The notes beneath the pieces were generated by a model. It ran no database searches. It was not told where the DNA came from and worked only from the letters and a program-made list of their open reading frames with translations. From Thermofilaceae archaeon (GTDB taxonomy: Archaea > Thermoproteota > Thermoprotei > Thermofilales > B69-G16), in NCBI GenBank assembly GCA_027017165.1, contig JALURF010000031.1:1-7979 (forward strand): 7,979 bases of DNA, given 5' to 3'. The number at the start of each line of letters is the position of its first letter. Positions within the stretch are counted from its first letter, which is position 1. The position numbers and the translations under genes are program-made. Shown piece by piece: positions 1 to 5,358 of this stretch.

Positions 1-2
1 AG

Positions 3-101
3 ATAAACCACCTAGAAGAAAGAGGGTATGAGATCATAGATGTGGTTCATTTAGAGCCATATGATACGGCACACGCTTTCGTATTAGCGAGGAAAAAGTA
101 A
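3..101 (+). CDS. flpA: Fibrillarin-like rRNA/tRNA 2'-O-methyltransferase, C-terminal end only
   Basis: Only the last 32 codons lie in the window; the open frame runs in from the left edge and stops at TAA 99-101. The peptide has the typical fibrillarin C-terminus: a helix (LEERGYEI), the strand IDVVHLEPYD, then HAFVLARKK. The LEPYD...HA motif is what identifies the family. Fibrillarin is the SAM-dependent methyltransferase of archaeal box C/D RNPs. It works with Nop5 and L7Ae to put 2'-O-methyl groups on rRNA and tRNA. The catalytic Rossmann core is outside the window, so activity cannot be judged here. It lies upstream of the HTH regulator on the same strand with a 50-nt gap. The identification rests on a short segment but the motif is distinctive. 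Confidence 0.8.
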   Translation: MNHLEERGYEIIDVVHLEPYDTAHAFVLARKK

Positions 102-110
102 AACCTGTGA

Positions 111-123
111 TAGCCTTATAAGC
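111..123 (+). promoter_or_regulatory. Possible TATA box for the HTH regulator gene
   Basis: The stretch CTTATAAG at 115-122 sits about 30 nt before the ATG at 152. At the usual archaeal distance of about 25 nt, transcription would begin near 143-148, giving a leaderless or nearly leaderless mRNA. This agrees with the absence of any Shine-Dalgarno-like purine run before the ATG. A second AT-rich stretch at 131-142 is too close to the start to serve as the box. Position-based inference only. Confidence 0.35.
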
Positions 124-151
124 AGATATTACAATATATAATCGTAGCACC

Positions 152-1081
152 ATGGATTCGATCGAAAAGAAGTATACTGTAGCTAAACTACTTAAAAAGA
201 GCGAATATAGGGTAATATCCGATTACGGTAGTGGAGACTATTGCTTCGATTTTATAGCTGGCAGAAGAGATGAAGGTAAACATCTAGTAATAAGAGTGTC
301 GGAGGATGTAAACCAGTGTAATAGGCAGACAATTCAGGATATGAAAAAGCTAGCCGCAACGATAGAGGGTACCCCTCTACTCATAGGCTCTAAAATGGGT
401 AAAAAAGAGCTGGAAAGCGGAATTTTCTATAGAAAATACGGTGTATTTGTTGTGGATGAGGAAACACTGAAACTCTTTCTTGAGGAGAAAAACTTCCCAT
501 TGATATATGCGGATAGAGGAGGGCTTTATGCCAAAATAAATCCCGAAAAACTCAAGGCAGCTAGGCATGAAAAGGGTCTTTCTCTAGGAGAGTTAGCACA
601 AAAAGTTGGAGTATCTAGAAAGGCTATTTATGAGTACGAGAGAGGGAATATGGATGCATCTCTAGAGGTGGCGCTGAAACTAGAGGAAGTTCTCGACGCA
701 GACTTAATAGAACCAGTAACCAAACTTTCCGAATTAGTAAGATTAGACATCTCAACAGAAAAAGAAAAACTTAGTGATAATATTCTTTCTCTACTCTACG
801 ACATCCTATCTAAAGCTGGTTTTGAGATTTGGATATTTAGAAAGACTCCATTCGATATGGCCGCTCGCAGGGAAGAAAGAGAAAAGAAAGTCATAGCTAA
901 AAATGCTAGAAAAACTTTGGAAGAACGCGAACTTGCCATACTCTCGGAAATCGCCGATCTAATCAGCGCTTGTGTATTTCTGATAGTAAATCGAAAGCAA
1001 GAGAGAAAAGTTGAAGAAGTGAATGAGAAGGTATGTGTACTCAGCGAGCAGGCGCTACACAAGATTCAAGAACTTCTTTAG
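152..1081 (+). CDS. Archaeal HTH-type (XRE/Cro-C1) transcriptional regulator, COG1395-like
   Basis: This 309-residue protein is a predicted DNA-binding regulator of a conserved archaeal family whose targets are, to my knowledge, unknown. Residues 134-186 form a clear Cro/C1 helix-turn-helix: LKAARHEKGLSLGELAQKV, then the recognition helix around SRKAIYEYERG (155-165), and a closing helix. The N-terminal 130 residues contain an FDFIAGRR segment (32-39), a hydrophobic strand LVIRV (45-49) and a later strand LLIGSK (76-81), which suggests an alpha/beta, possibly PD-(D/E)XK nuclease-like, fold. The C-terminal part (about 207-309) repeats this pattern, with FDMAARR at 234-240 and FLIVNRK at 276-282. 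There is no Shine-Dalgarno sequence before the ATG, so translation is probably leaderless. The 3' end overlaps trm1 by 49 nt, so the two are probably cotranscribed. The HTH call is firm; the end-domain fold is inference. Confidence 0.9.
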   Translation: MDSIEKKYTVAKLLKKSEYRVISDYGSGDYCFDFIAGRRDEGKHLVIRVSEDVNQCNRQTIQDMKKLAATIEGTPLLIGSKMGKKELESGIFYRKYGVFVVDEETLKLFLEEKNFPLIYADRGGLYAKINPEKLKAARHEKGLSLGELAQKVGVSRKAIYEYERGNMDASLEVALKLEEVLDADLIEPVTKLSELVRLDISTEKEKLSDNILSLLYDILSKAGFEIWIFRKTPFDMAARREEREKKVIAKNARKTLEERELAILSEIADLISACVFLIVNRKQERKVEEVNEKVCVLSEQALHKIQELL

Positions 1082-2259
1082 ATATCCCACTAGAAGAAAT
1101 AAAAGAAGGTAAGGTATCAATTTTAGGTCCTAAACTTGAGTTATACTCTGACAAAAATAGGATAGAGCCCTGTTGGGCACCAGTATTTTACAACCCTATA
1201 ATGAAAATGGATCGAAACATAAGCGTTGCTTTTCTTCAATCCTTCAGCATACTAACCAATAAAAAATTGAGGATATGTGATGCTCTAAGCGCTACAGGTA
1301 TTCGAGGATTAAGGTATGCTAAAGAAGTGGAAAATGTGGAATTTGTTGTGTTAAATGATATTAACAGACTGGCCTACGATCTGATGAAAATCAATATTGA
1401 GAGGAACGGCTTAGAAAAAATAGTAACGGCTTTTCATTCCGACGCCAATATTCTTCTAGCCTATTTTGCCCGTCGGGGTAGAAGGTTTAACGTAGTTGAT
1501 GTAGATCCTTTTGGTTCTCCAGTACCATTTCTTGATAATGCAATTAGGGCTGTAGAAAACAACGGAGTACTCTGTGTAACAGCTACCGACCTGGCTCCTT
1601 TAATGGGTGTATCAAAAAGAGCCTGTATACGTAAGTATGGCGCCCTACCTATAAGGAGCGTTTTTTCTCGAGAAATTGGCTTGAGAATTCTTATTGGATA
1701 TGTAGTGAGGACGGGGGCTAAATACGGGTTAATGGTGAAGCCTCTTTTATCTTACTCAAGCAGGCATTATATGAGGCTTTTCCTAAAAGTGCGTACTGGG
1801 AAAAAACGCGCTGACGAAAGCATAGATAAACTGGGCTATGTGTCTTTTTGTCCTAAATGCGGTAGAGTTTGGGTCGAAAAACACTTTTTCTCTCTAGAGA
1901 AAAAGTGCATTAACTGTAGTTCAAAAGTCGAAATTGGAGGACCCGTATGGCTTGGAGAGTTATGCGACAAGTTTCTTTTGAAGAAAACCGTGGGAGTTTT
2001 CGAGAGATTTTTTGGGAAAAGAGAGAAAGGTTTTAAAATTCTGAAGTGCATACTCGAGGAATCGAGTATGCCGCCTTACTTCTATACAACAGATTTTATA
2101 GCGAAAACTTACAGATTTAAAAAAGAGCCTATACTAAGCTCCATAATTCGTGCACTGGAAGATATGGGGTATAAAGCTACTCGTACTCATTTTTCATCTA
2201 AAGGCTTCAAAACATATGCAGATATTAGCACTATAGTTGAAATTTATAAATCACTTTAA
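1033..2259 (+). CDS. trm1: tRNA (guanine(26)-N2)-dimethyltransferase Trm1
   Basis: Trm1 uses SAM to make N2,N2-dimethylguanosine at position 26 of tRNA. The 408-residue product has the family signatures in order: EGKVSI (25-30), FYNPIMKMDRNISV (52-65), SAM motif I DALSATGIRGLRY (83-95), acidic loop NDINRLAYD (108-116), catalytic DVDPFGSPVPFLD (156-168), and TATDLAPLMG (183-192). A four-cysteine zinc ribbon follows (C273, C276, C292, C295), then GGPVWLGEL (302-310), and near the C-terminus THFSSKGFKTYADIST (385-400). All expected active-site residues are present and the length is normal to slightly long. ATG 1033 is the only ATG, GTG or TTG between the in-frame stop at 1024 and the conserved region. 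A GAGAAGG at 1025-1031 lies too close to be a good ribosome site, so translation is probably coupled to the upstream gene. Two strong stem-loops lie inside the gene (1882-1907 and 2048-2071). Confidence 0.96.
   Translation: MCTQRAGATQDSRTSLDIPLEEIKEGKVSILGPKLELYSDKNRIEPCWAPVFYNPIMKMDRNISVAFLQSFSILTNKKLRICDALSATGIRGLRYAKEVENVEFVVLNDINRLAYDLMKINIERNGLEKIVTAFHSDANILLAYFARRGRRFNVVDVDPFGSPVPFLDNAIRAVENNGVLCVTATDLAPLMGVSKRACIRKYGALPIRSVFSREIGLRILIGYVVRTGAKYGLMVKPLLSYSSRHYMRLFLKVRTGKKRADESIDKLGYVSFCPKCGRVWVEKHFFSLEKKCINCSSKVEIGGPVWLGELCDKFLLKKTVGVFERFFGKREKGFKILKCILEESSMPPYFYTTDFIAKTYRFKKEPILSSIIRALEDMGYKATRTHFSSKGFKTYADISTIVEIYKSL
1882..1907 (+). repeat. Perfect inverted repeat (12-bp arms) inside trm1
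   Basis: CACTTTTTCTCT (1882-1893) and AGAGAAAAAGTG (1896-1907) are exact reverse complements separated by CT. As RNA this would fold as an 11-bp stem with a UCUA loop. It encodes the turn between the two cysteine pairs of the Trm1 zinc ribbon. The arms are A/T-rich and of low complexity, so chance is more likely here than for the second hairpin. Function unknown. Confidence 0.6.
2048..2071 (+). repeat. Perfect 10-bp stem-loop with GGAA (GNRA-type) loop inside trm1
   Basis: GCATACTCGA (2048-2057) and TCGAGTATGC (2062-2071) are exact reverse complements around a GGAA loop (2058-2061), which fits the stable GNRA tetraloop class. The stem stops cleanly at 2047/2072 (T opposite C). It codes for residues in the ILKCILEESSMPPYF region (336-350). 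Whether it folds or works in the mRNA is not known. Confidence 0.6.
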
Positions 2260-2262
2260 GCC

Positions 2263-2267
2263 TTTTT
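2263..2267 (+). terminator. Possible T-tract terminator of trm1
   Basis: Five T residues follow four bases after the trm1 stop codon, overlapping the last codons of the convergent oxidoreductase gene. Archaeal RNA polymerase can stop at short oligo-T tracts without a hairpin. The tract is short, so this is weak. Confidence 0.25.
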
Positions 2268-3339
2268 ACGTTATATAATTAAGATCTATAAAGTCTTCGT
2301 TCCAATCAATCTCTATCCATCTGTGTTGTCTAGAAGCTTTTAAAGCCATGAGTGCATTTTTAAGAGCTATATAGCCTTCGATAGCGCTCGCTAATGGCTT
2401 TGCGCGTCTTTTAACGCATTCTATAAAATGGGAATCCTCCAACAATAACGGCTCATTCATTTCGCTTCCCAAAACTACATACTCCTGTCTGCTTCGGCTT
2501 TTATAAGCAGCTAATAACCCGTAATAGTCTGGAGCTGCTCTATGTTCAGCTAATCCGCGTTCTATCGCTATAGACTGTAATACATAGTCCACTGTAATTG
2601 CTTTATCATAGGCGTGTATTGCTAGGATGCGCTTTTTAAACGTTGGAGAACTCCTCCAGCTTACTCTTAAGAATGCGTAGAGACTATTAGAAAATTCGAA
2701 AATTGAATTTATCTCGATTTCATGAGGGTAGTTGTAGTTTCTTACGCCCATTGCTGTAACTCTTCGTGGAAGACGGTGAAGTAGGGAAACGACTATATCT
2801 ATATCGTGAACCATGAGATCGTGGGCCACGCTAAGATATGCTTCGGATTTAGAAGATGGAGGTCCGGGTCCTACCCGTTCTCCACTTATAAAGGAGATTT
2901 CTTCGATGCTTGTTATATCATTTAAGCGTTCTCTCAGGGTGGTGATTGCTGGATTAAATCTTTCTATATGCCCGACCGCTACAACTCTTTCTTCTTTCTC
3001 CGCCAATTTAACTATTTCTAATGCTTCTTCAATATTGACTGCAATTGGTTTCTCTATCAGAAGATCGGTAGAATCCAATAAGGAGGTGGCTACTTGATAG
3101 TGTAGGGGAGTAGGAACAGCTATAATAGCGGCGTCCGGTTTCTCCCTATTTTTCATCTCGCTTACGCTCCTATAAGCTTTTTGAATTTTGTATTCTTTTG
3201 CAACTTTTTTTAACGTGGCTGGATTGGTGTCAACTAGTATAAGTTCGTCAATTTCGCCCATGTTAAGGAGTTTTTTTAATACTCTTACATGATTTCTTCC
3301 CCAGCGTCCTACGCCTATAACGGCTATCTTCAAGGACAT
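2266..3339 (-). CDS. Gfo/Idh/MocA-family NAD(P)-dependent oxidoreductase, probably sugar or nucleotide-sugar dehydrogenase
   Basis: The 357-residue product starts with a Rossmann fold (KIAVIGVGRWGRNHVRV, GxGxxG at 9-14), with an acidic strand end at LILVD (33-37) for the adenosine ribose. The family hallmark EKPIA is at 96-100, followed by GHIERFNPA (123-131) and the substrate-side motif HDLMVHDIDIV (173-183), which carries the likely catalytic histidines and aspartates. GHIERFNP is common in the branch that includes UDP-N-acetylglucosamine 3-dehydrogenases, so surface-glycan sugar synthesis is plausible but unproven. Start: the annotated ATG (3337-3339) directly abuts GGGAGG, whereas TTG two codons later (3331-3333) sits 6 nt from it and gives the usual family start MKIAVIGVG; the TTG is probably the true start. 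No sugar-pathway genes lie nearby. It is divergent from the UPF0200 gene and convergent with trm1. Confidence 0.92.
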   Translation of the reverse strand: MSLKIAVIGVGRWGRNHVRVLKKLLNMGEIDELILVDTNPATLKKVAKEYKIQKAYRSVSEMKNREKPDAAIIAVPTPLHYQVATSLLDSTDLLIEKPIAVNIEEALEIVKLAEKEERVVAVGHIERFNPAITTLRERLNDITSIEEISFISGERVGPGPPSSKSEAYLSVAHDLMVHDIDIVVSLLHRLPRRVTAMGVRNYNYPHEIEINSIFEFSNSLYAFLRVSWRSSPTFKKRILAIHAYDKAITVDYVLQSIAIERGLAEHRAAPDYYGLLAAYKSRSRQEYVVLGSEMNEPLLLEDSHFIECVKRRAKPLASAIEGYIALKNALMALKASRQHRWIEIDWNEDFIDLNYIT

Positions 3340-3345
3340 CCTCCC
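3340..3345 (-). promoter_or_regulatory. Ribosome binding site that favours a TTG start for the oxidoreductase
   Basis: On the minus strand GGGAGG is immediately followed by ATG TCC TTG. The spacing is 0 nt to the ATG and 6 nt to the TTG. Six is normal for archaeal Shine-Dalgarno use, so the protein probably begins two residues later than the longest frame. Confidence 0.5.
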
Positions 3346-3353
3346 ACTTCACT

Positions 3354-3373
3354 AAGGAAATCTTAAATTAAAT
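3354..3373. promoter_or_regulatory. Possible divergent promoter (TATA-like box readable on both strands)
   Basis: The 63-nt gap between two divergent genes contains TCTTAAATTAAAT (3361-3373). On the + strand this box is preceded by a purine-rich AAGGAAA (3354-3360) that could act as a TFB-recognition element. It would place initiation near 3390, just before the ribosome site of the UPF0200 gene. On the minus strand it reads ATTTAATTTAAGA and would start transcription near 3342-3346. Because the box is nearly symmetric, it may serve both directions. Inferred from position and composition only. Confidence 0.35.
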
Positions 3374-3390
3374 AGCTTACTGTCCTATTA

Positions 3391-3397
3391 AAGGAGA
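3391..3397 (+). promoter_or_regulatory. Shine-Dalgarno site supporting the TTG start at 3403
   Basis: AAGGAGA ends a few bases before TTG at 3403 (GGAG to TTG spacing 6 nt). There is no in-frame ATG before the P-loop, so this site decides the start codon. Confidence 0.6.
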
Positions 3398-3402
3398 TAG
3401 AC

Positions 3403-3981
3403 TTGAAATCGATAACAGATAAGAAATTGATTATAGTAGTCGGTATGCCAGGGGCTGGGAAGTCATTATTAAGTAAGGCGGCCGAAATGCTGGGTATACC
3501 GGTTCTAGTTATGGGGGATGTAGTCAGGGAGGAGACTGAGAATTTGGGGTTAGAACCTACACCCGAGAATATTGGACGTGTAGCAGTATTATTGCGTGAG
3601 AAATATGGCGATGATGTGATAGCTAAGAAAATTTTAGAAAAGATTTCTTCCTCTAGATCTAAAGTCGTGATGATTGACGGTGTAAGAAGTCTGCACGAAC
3701 TGAATTTCTTCAAGAGAAAAGCAGGCGAAATTATTATAGTAGCTATCCACGCTTCTCCCAAGACTAGGTTTAAGCGACTGATAGAGAGGGGGAGAGAAGA
3801 CGACCCTAAAACTTGGGAGGAATTTTGTAAACGCGACGAAAGAGAACTAAGGTTCGGGATAGGGAGCGTGATAGCACTGGCGGACGTAATGCTAGTTAAT
3901 GAGGAAATTGATAAAAATGAAATGTTGAAGAGGGCATATGAAGCTTTAAAGAGGGTTATAACAAATGAAGATAGTAGTTAG
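3403..3981 (+). CDS. UPF0200 family P-loop nucleotide kinase-like protein
   Basis: The 192-residue protein has a classical Walker A P-loop GMPGAGKS at 14-21 after a beta strand (LIIVVG). This is followed by VLVMGDVVREE (34-44), a Walker B-like strand VVMIDGVRSLHEL (88-100) and the segment KRDERELRFGIGSVIALADVM (143-163), where adenylate-kinase-like folds carry lid and adenine-contact residues. This pattern is that of archaeal UPF0200, distantly related to dephospho-CoA and adenylate kinases; automatic labels of dephospho-CoA kinase should be treated with caution. The substrate is unknown. Its start is TTG with a strong AAGGAGA. The 3' end overlaps UPF0201 by 17 nt. UPF0200 and UPF0201 are neighbours in many archaea and are fused in at least one (I recall an Archaeoglobus entry), which argues for a shared task. 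Confidence 0.9.
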   Translation: MKSITDKKLIIVVGMPGAGKSLLSKAAEMLGIPVLVMGDVVREETENLGLEPTPENIGRVAVLLREKYGDDVIAKKILEKISSSRSKVVMIDGVRSLHELNFFKRKAGEIIIVAIHASPKTRFKRLIERGREDDPKTWEEFCKRDERELRFGIGSVIALADVMLVNEEIDKNEMLKRAYEALKRVITNEDSS

Positions 3982-4405
3982 AGTTGAGGTTCGCCCTACC
4001 GAAGACGTAGAAAAAGTCCGAAAAGCATTGGAGAATGTTTTCGATGCTGAAAGTATTCAGATAGAAAAAGTGGATGATTATCAATTAATTGTAGCTGAAG
4101 GTAGCGGATACAGGTGTCTTCTGAAGTTATATAACGCTATACGGTCCCAATATATCCTTGACGCAGCGAGAGAATACTTAAAAAGGGGAATGTATGATGA
4201 TGGAGTAGTTTTCTATCTAAATAAGCAGGCGGCGTATGCAGGCGTAGTCTCATTTTGTAGCCAAGAGTATGGAGAAAGTCCTCTTGGAGCTATAGTATTT
4301 GATATTCAATTAAAAAATCCCGAAAGACTAATCAACTGGCTAACGCCTAAAACGCTTAATGGTAAACCCATCCGAGAAATCGAACCTCCAACGGAAGATC
4401 CCTAA
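3965..4405 (+). CDS. UPF0201 family protein (COG1325), possible RNA-binding protein
   Basis: The 146-residue product has the family marks: strand VVRVEVRPTEDVEKVRKALENVF (4-26, PTED motif at 11-14), a central helix with AIRSQYILDAAREYL (58-72), the highly conserved FYLNKQAAYAGVV (83-95), SPLGAIVFDI (105-114) and the tail WLTPKTLNGKPIREIEPP (125-142). The family (Pfam RNA-binding family PF01877) has a structure reported to resemble ribosomal protein L5, so contact with RNA is likely but the target is unknown. Translation is probably coupled to UPF0200: ATG lies inside its coding region, and the nearest purine run, GAGG (3951-3954), is 10 nt upstream. The stop codon interlocks with that of the convergent rnz gene. 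Confidence 0.93.
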   Translation: MKIVVRVEVRPTEDVEKVRKALENVFDAESIQIEKVDDYQLIVAEGSGYRCLLKLYNAIRSQYILDAAREYLKRGMYDDGVVFYLNKQAAYAGVVSFCSQEYGESPLGAIVFDIQLKNPERLINWLTPKTLNGKPIREIEPPTEDP

Positions 4406-5355
4406 TATTTTAACTTTTTAAACAATAGTATAATCTTATTGGATTCAGGCTTTCTAATCTCTACATTCATTCCATCAACAGAGAGGAACGTCCTATGGAA
4501 AATCTCTCTTGCTTCTCGAAGCAAATTCACTAAGTCCTCGCTATAACGTGAGCTATAGTGAAACAAAAAAAGAAAGCGTACTTGAGCTCTTCTTGCGGTT
4601 TCGGCAGCTTCTGAGGCTGTTGAATGACCCGAATCTATAGCGTCTTCCTTTAATTTATCTTCAAAAGTCGAATCATGAATTAGAATATCTGCCTTATGAG
4701 AGTGCTCTATTATTTTTTCTGAGAACCTAGTATCACCCGTATAAACGATTTTTATACCTTCACGAGGAGGACCTAAAACGTCCTCCGGTTTTACAATACG
4801 TCCCGTAGGCGTTTTGACAGGGTATCCCTGCTGTAGTTTTTTCCATAAACGTCCTCTAGGTACGCCGAGTTTTTCGGCTTTTTCCCTACTGAATCTTCCC
4901 GGTCTGTTTTTCTCCTCTATAACATACGCAAAATTTGTTATTGTATGGGAAACTAGAAAAGCTTTTATACTATACTCTTTCTCGTTAACAATAGTTCCCT
5001 CTTCTACAGGCGCGAAATGTAATGGATAGCTCACCTTTATACCTGTTTTTTCTAGAAAATTCTCTAAAACATCTCCCAGCGTTTTAGGACCAAAAATATA
5101 TAAAGGCTTTGTTCTGCCTAGTAATGCAAGAGTCTGAATAAGTCCTGGAAGGCCGAAATAATGGTCTCCGTGCATATGGGTTATGAAAATTTTCATATCC
5201 TTATTTACTCCTAATCCGCTCCGCAGAAACCTGTATTGAGCGCCTTCACCACAATCGAACATGAAAAGTTTCCCCTTACGTCTAACGACTATGCTTGGTA
5301 GGAACCTGTACTTATGGGGAGTGCTGGCGTTTGTGCCTAGAAAGAATACTTCCAT
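4402..5355 (-). CDS. rnz: Ribonuclease Z (tRNase Z), tRNA 3'-trailer endonuclease
   Basis: RNase Z cuts precursor tRNA after the discriminator base so that CCA can be added or exposed. The 317-residue protein is a metallo-beta-lactamase enzyme of the short form. The zinc ligands are visible: H60, H62, D64 and H65 in ITHMHGDHYFGLPGL (58-72), H137 in SHT, D208 in YTGDTRFSE, and H266 in LFHYSSRY. Family-specific stretches include FLGTNASTP (5-13), DCGEGAQYRFL (34-44), the RNase Z-type KAEKLGVPRGRLWKKLQQG (159-177) and GHSTASEAA (243-251), whose HST motif is diagnostic. All catalytic residues are present. The ATG follows the trmG10 stop by 3 nt, with AGAGG 8 nt upstream inside that gene, so it is translated from the same mRNA. 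The 3' end overlaps UPF0201 by 4 nt. Confidence 0.97.
   Translation of the reverse strand: MEVFFLGTNASTPHKYRFLPSIVVRRKGKLFMFDCGEGAQYRFLRSGLGVNKDMKIFITHMHGDHYFGLPGLIQTLALLGRTKPLYIFGPKTLGDVLENFLEKTGIKVSYPLHFAPVEEGTIVNEKEYSIKAFLVSHTITNFAYVIEEKNRPGRFSREKAEKLGVPRGRLWKKLQQGYPVKTPTGRIVKPEDVLGPPREGIKIVYTGDTRFSEKIIEHSHKADILIHDSTFEDKLKEDAIDSGHSTASEAAETARRAQVRFLFLFHYSSRYSEDLVNLLREAREIFHRTFLSVDGMNVEIRKPESNKIILLFKKLKY
4408..4419 (+). terminator. Possible T-rich terminator after UPF0201
   Basis: TTTT (4408-4411) and TTTTT (4415-4419) lie just beyond the UPF0201 stop, inside the 3' end of the opposite-strand rnz gene. Oligo-T runs are enough for archaeal termination. No hairpin is seen. On the minus strand I see no comparable T-run after the rnz stop. 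Confidence 0.35.
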
Positions 5356-5358
5356 ATT

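Noticed and set aside
363..379. 7-bp inverted repeat with a 3-base centre in the HTH gene
   Set aside because: Short, inside coding sequence and within chance expectation.
796..1062. Minus-strand open frame of 88 codons opposite the HTH gene
   Set aside because: Serine- and phenylalanine-rich translation typical of the antisense of a charged coding region; the + strand protein has clear family motifs.
3667..3703. Possible box C/D guide RNA (GTGATGA at 3667 followed by CTGA near 3699)
   Set aside because: It lies inside the Walker B region of the UPF0200 gene, no C'/D' pair at proper spacing is seen, and there is no flanking terminal stem. Such short boxes occur by chance.
3363..3761. Minus-strand open frame of 132 codons opposite the UPF0200 gene
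   Set aside because: It runs antisense to the P-loop and conserved motifs of a recognised family and shows low-complexity Ser/Thr/Ile composition without any domain.
4766..4786. 7-bp GC-rich inverted repeat (GGAGGAC/GTCCTCC) in rnz as a possible terminator
   Set aside because: It is in the middle of the rnz coding sequence, has no T-run after it, and repeats of this size are expected in a window this long.
5182..5197. 16-bp perfect palindrome TATGAAAATTTTCATA within rnz
   Set aside because: It is A/T-rich, has no loop, and encodes the conserved MKIFITH strand of RNase Z, so codon constraint in an AT-rich genome explains it. No sign of a binding site in a promoter.
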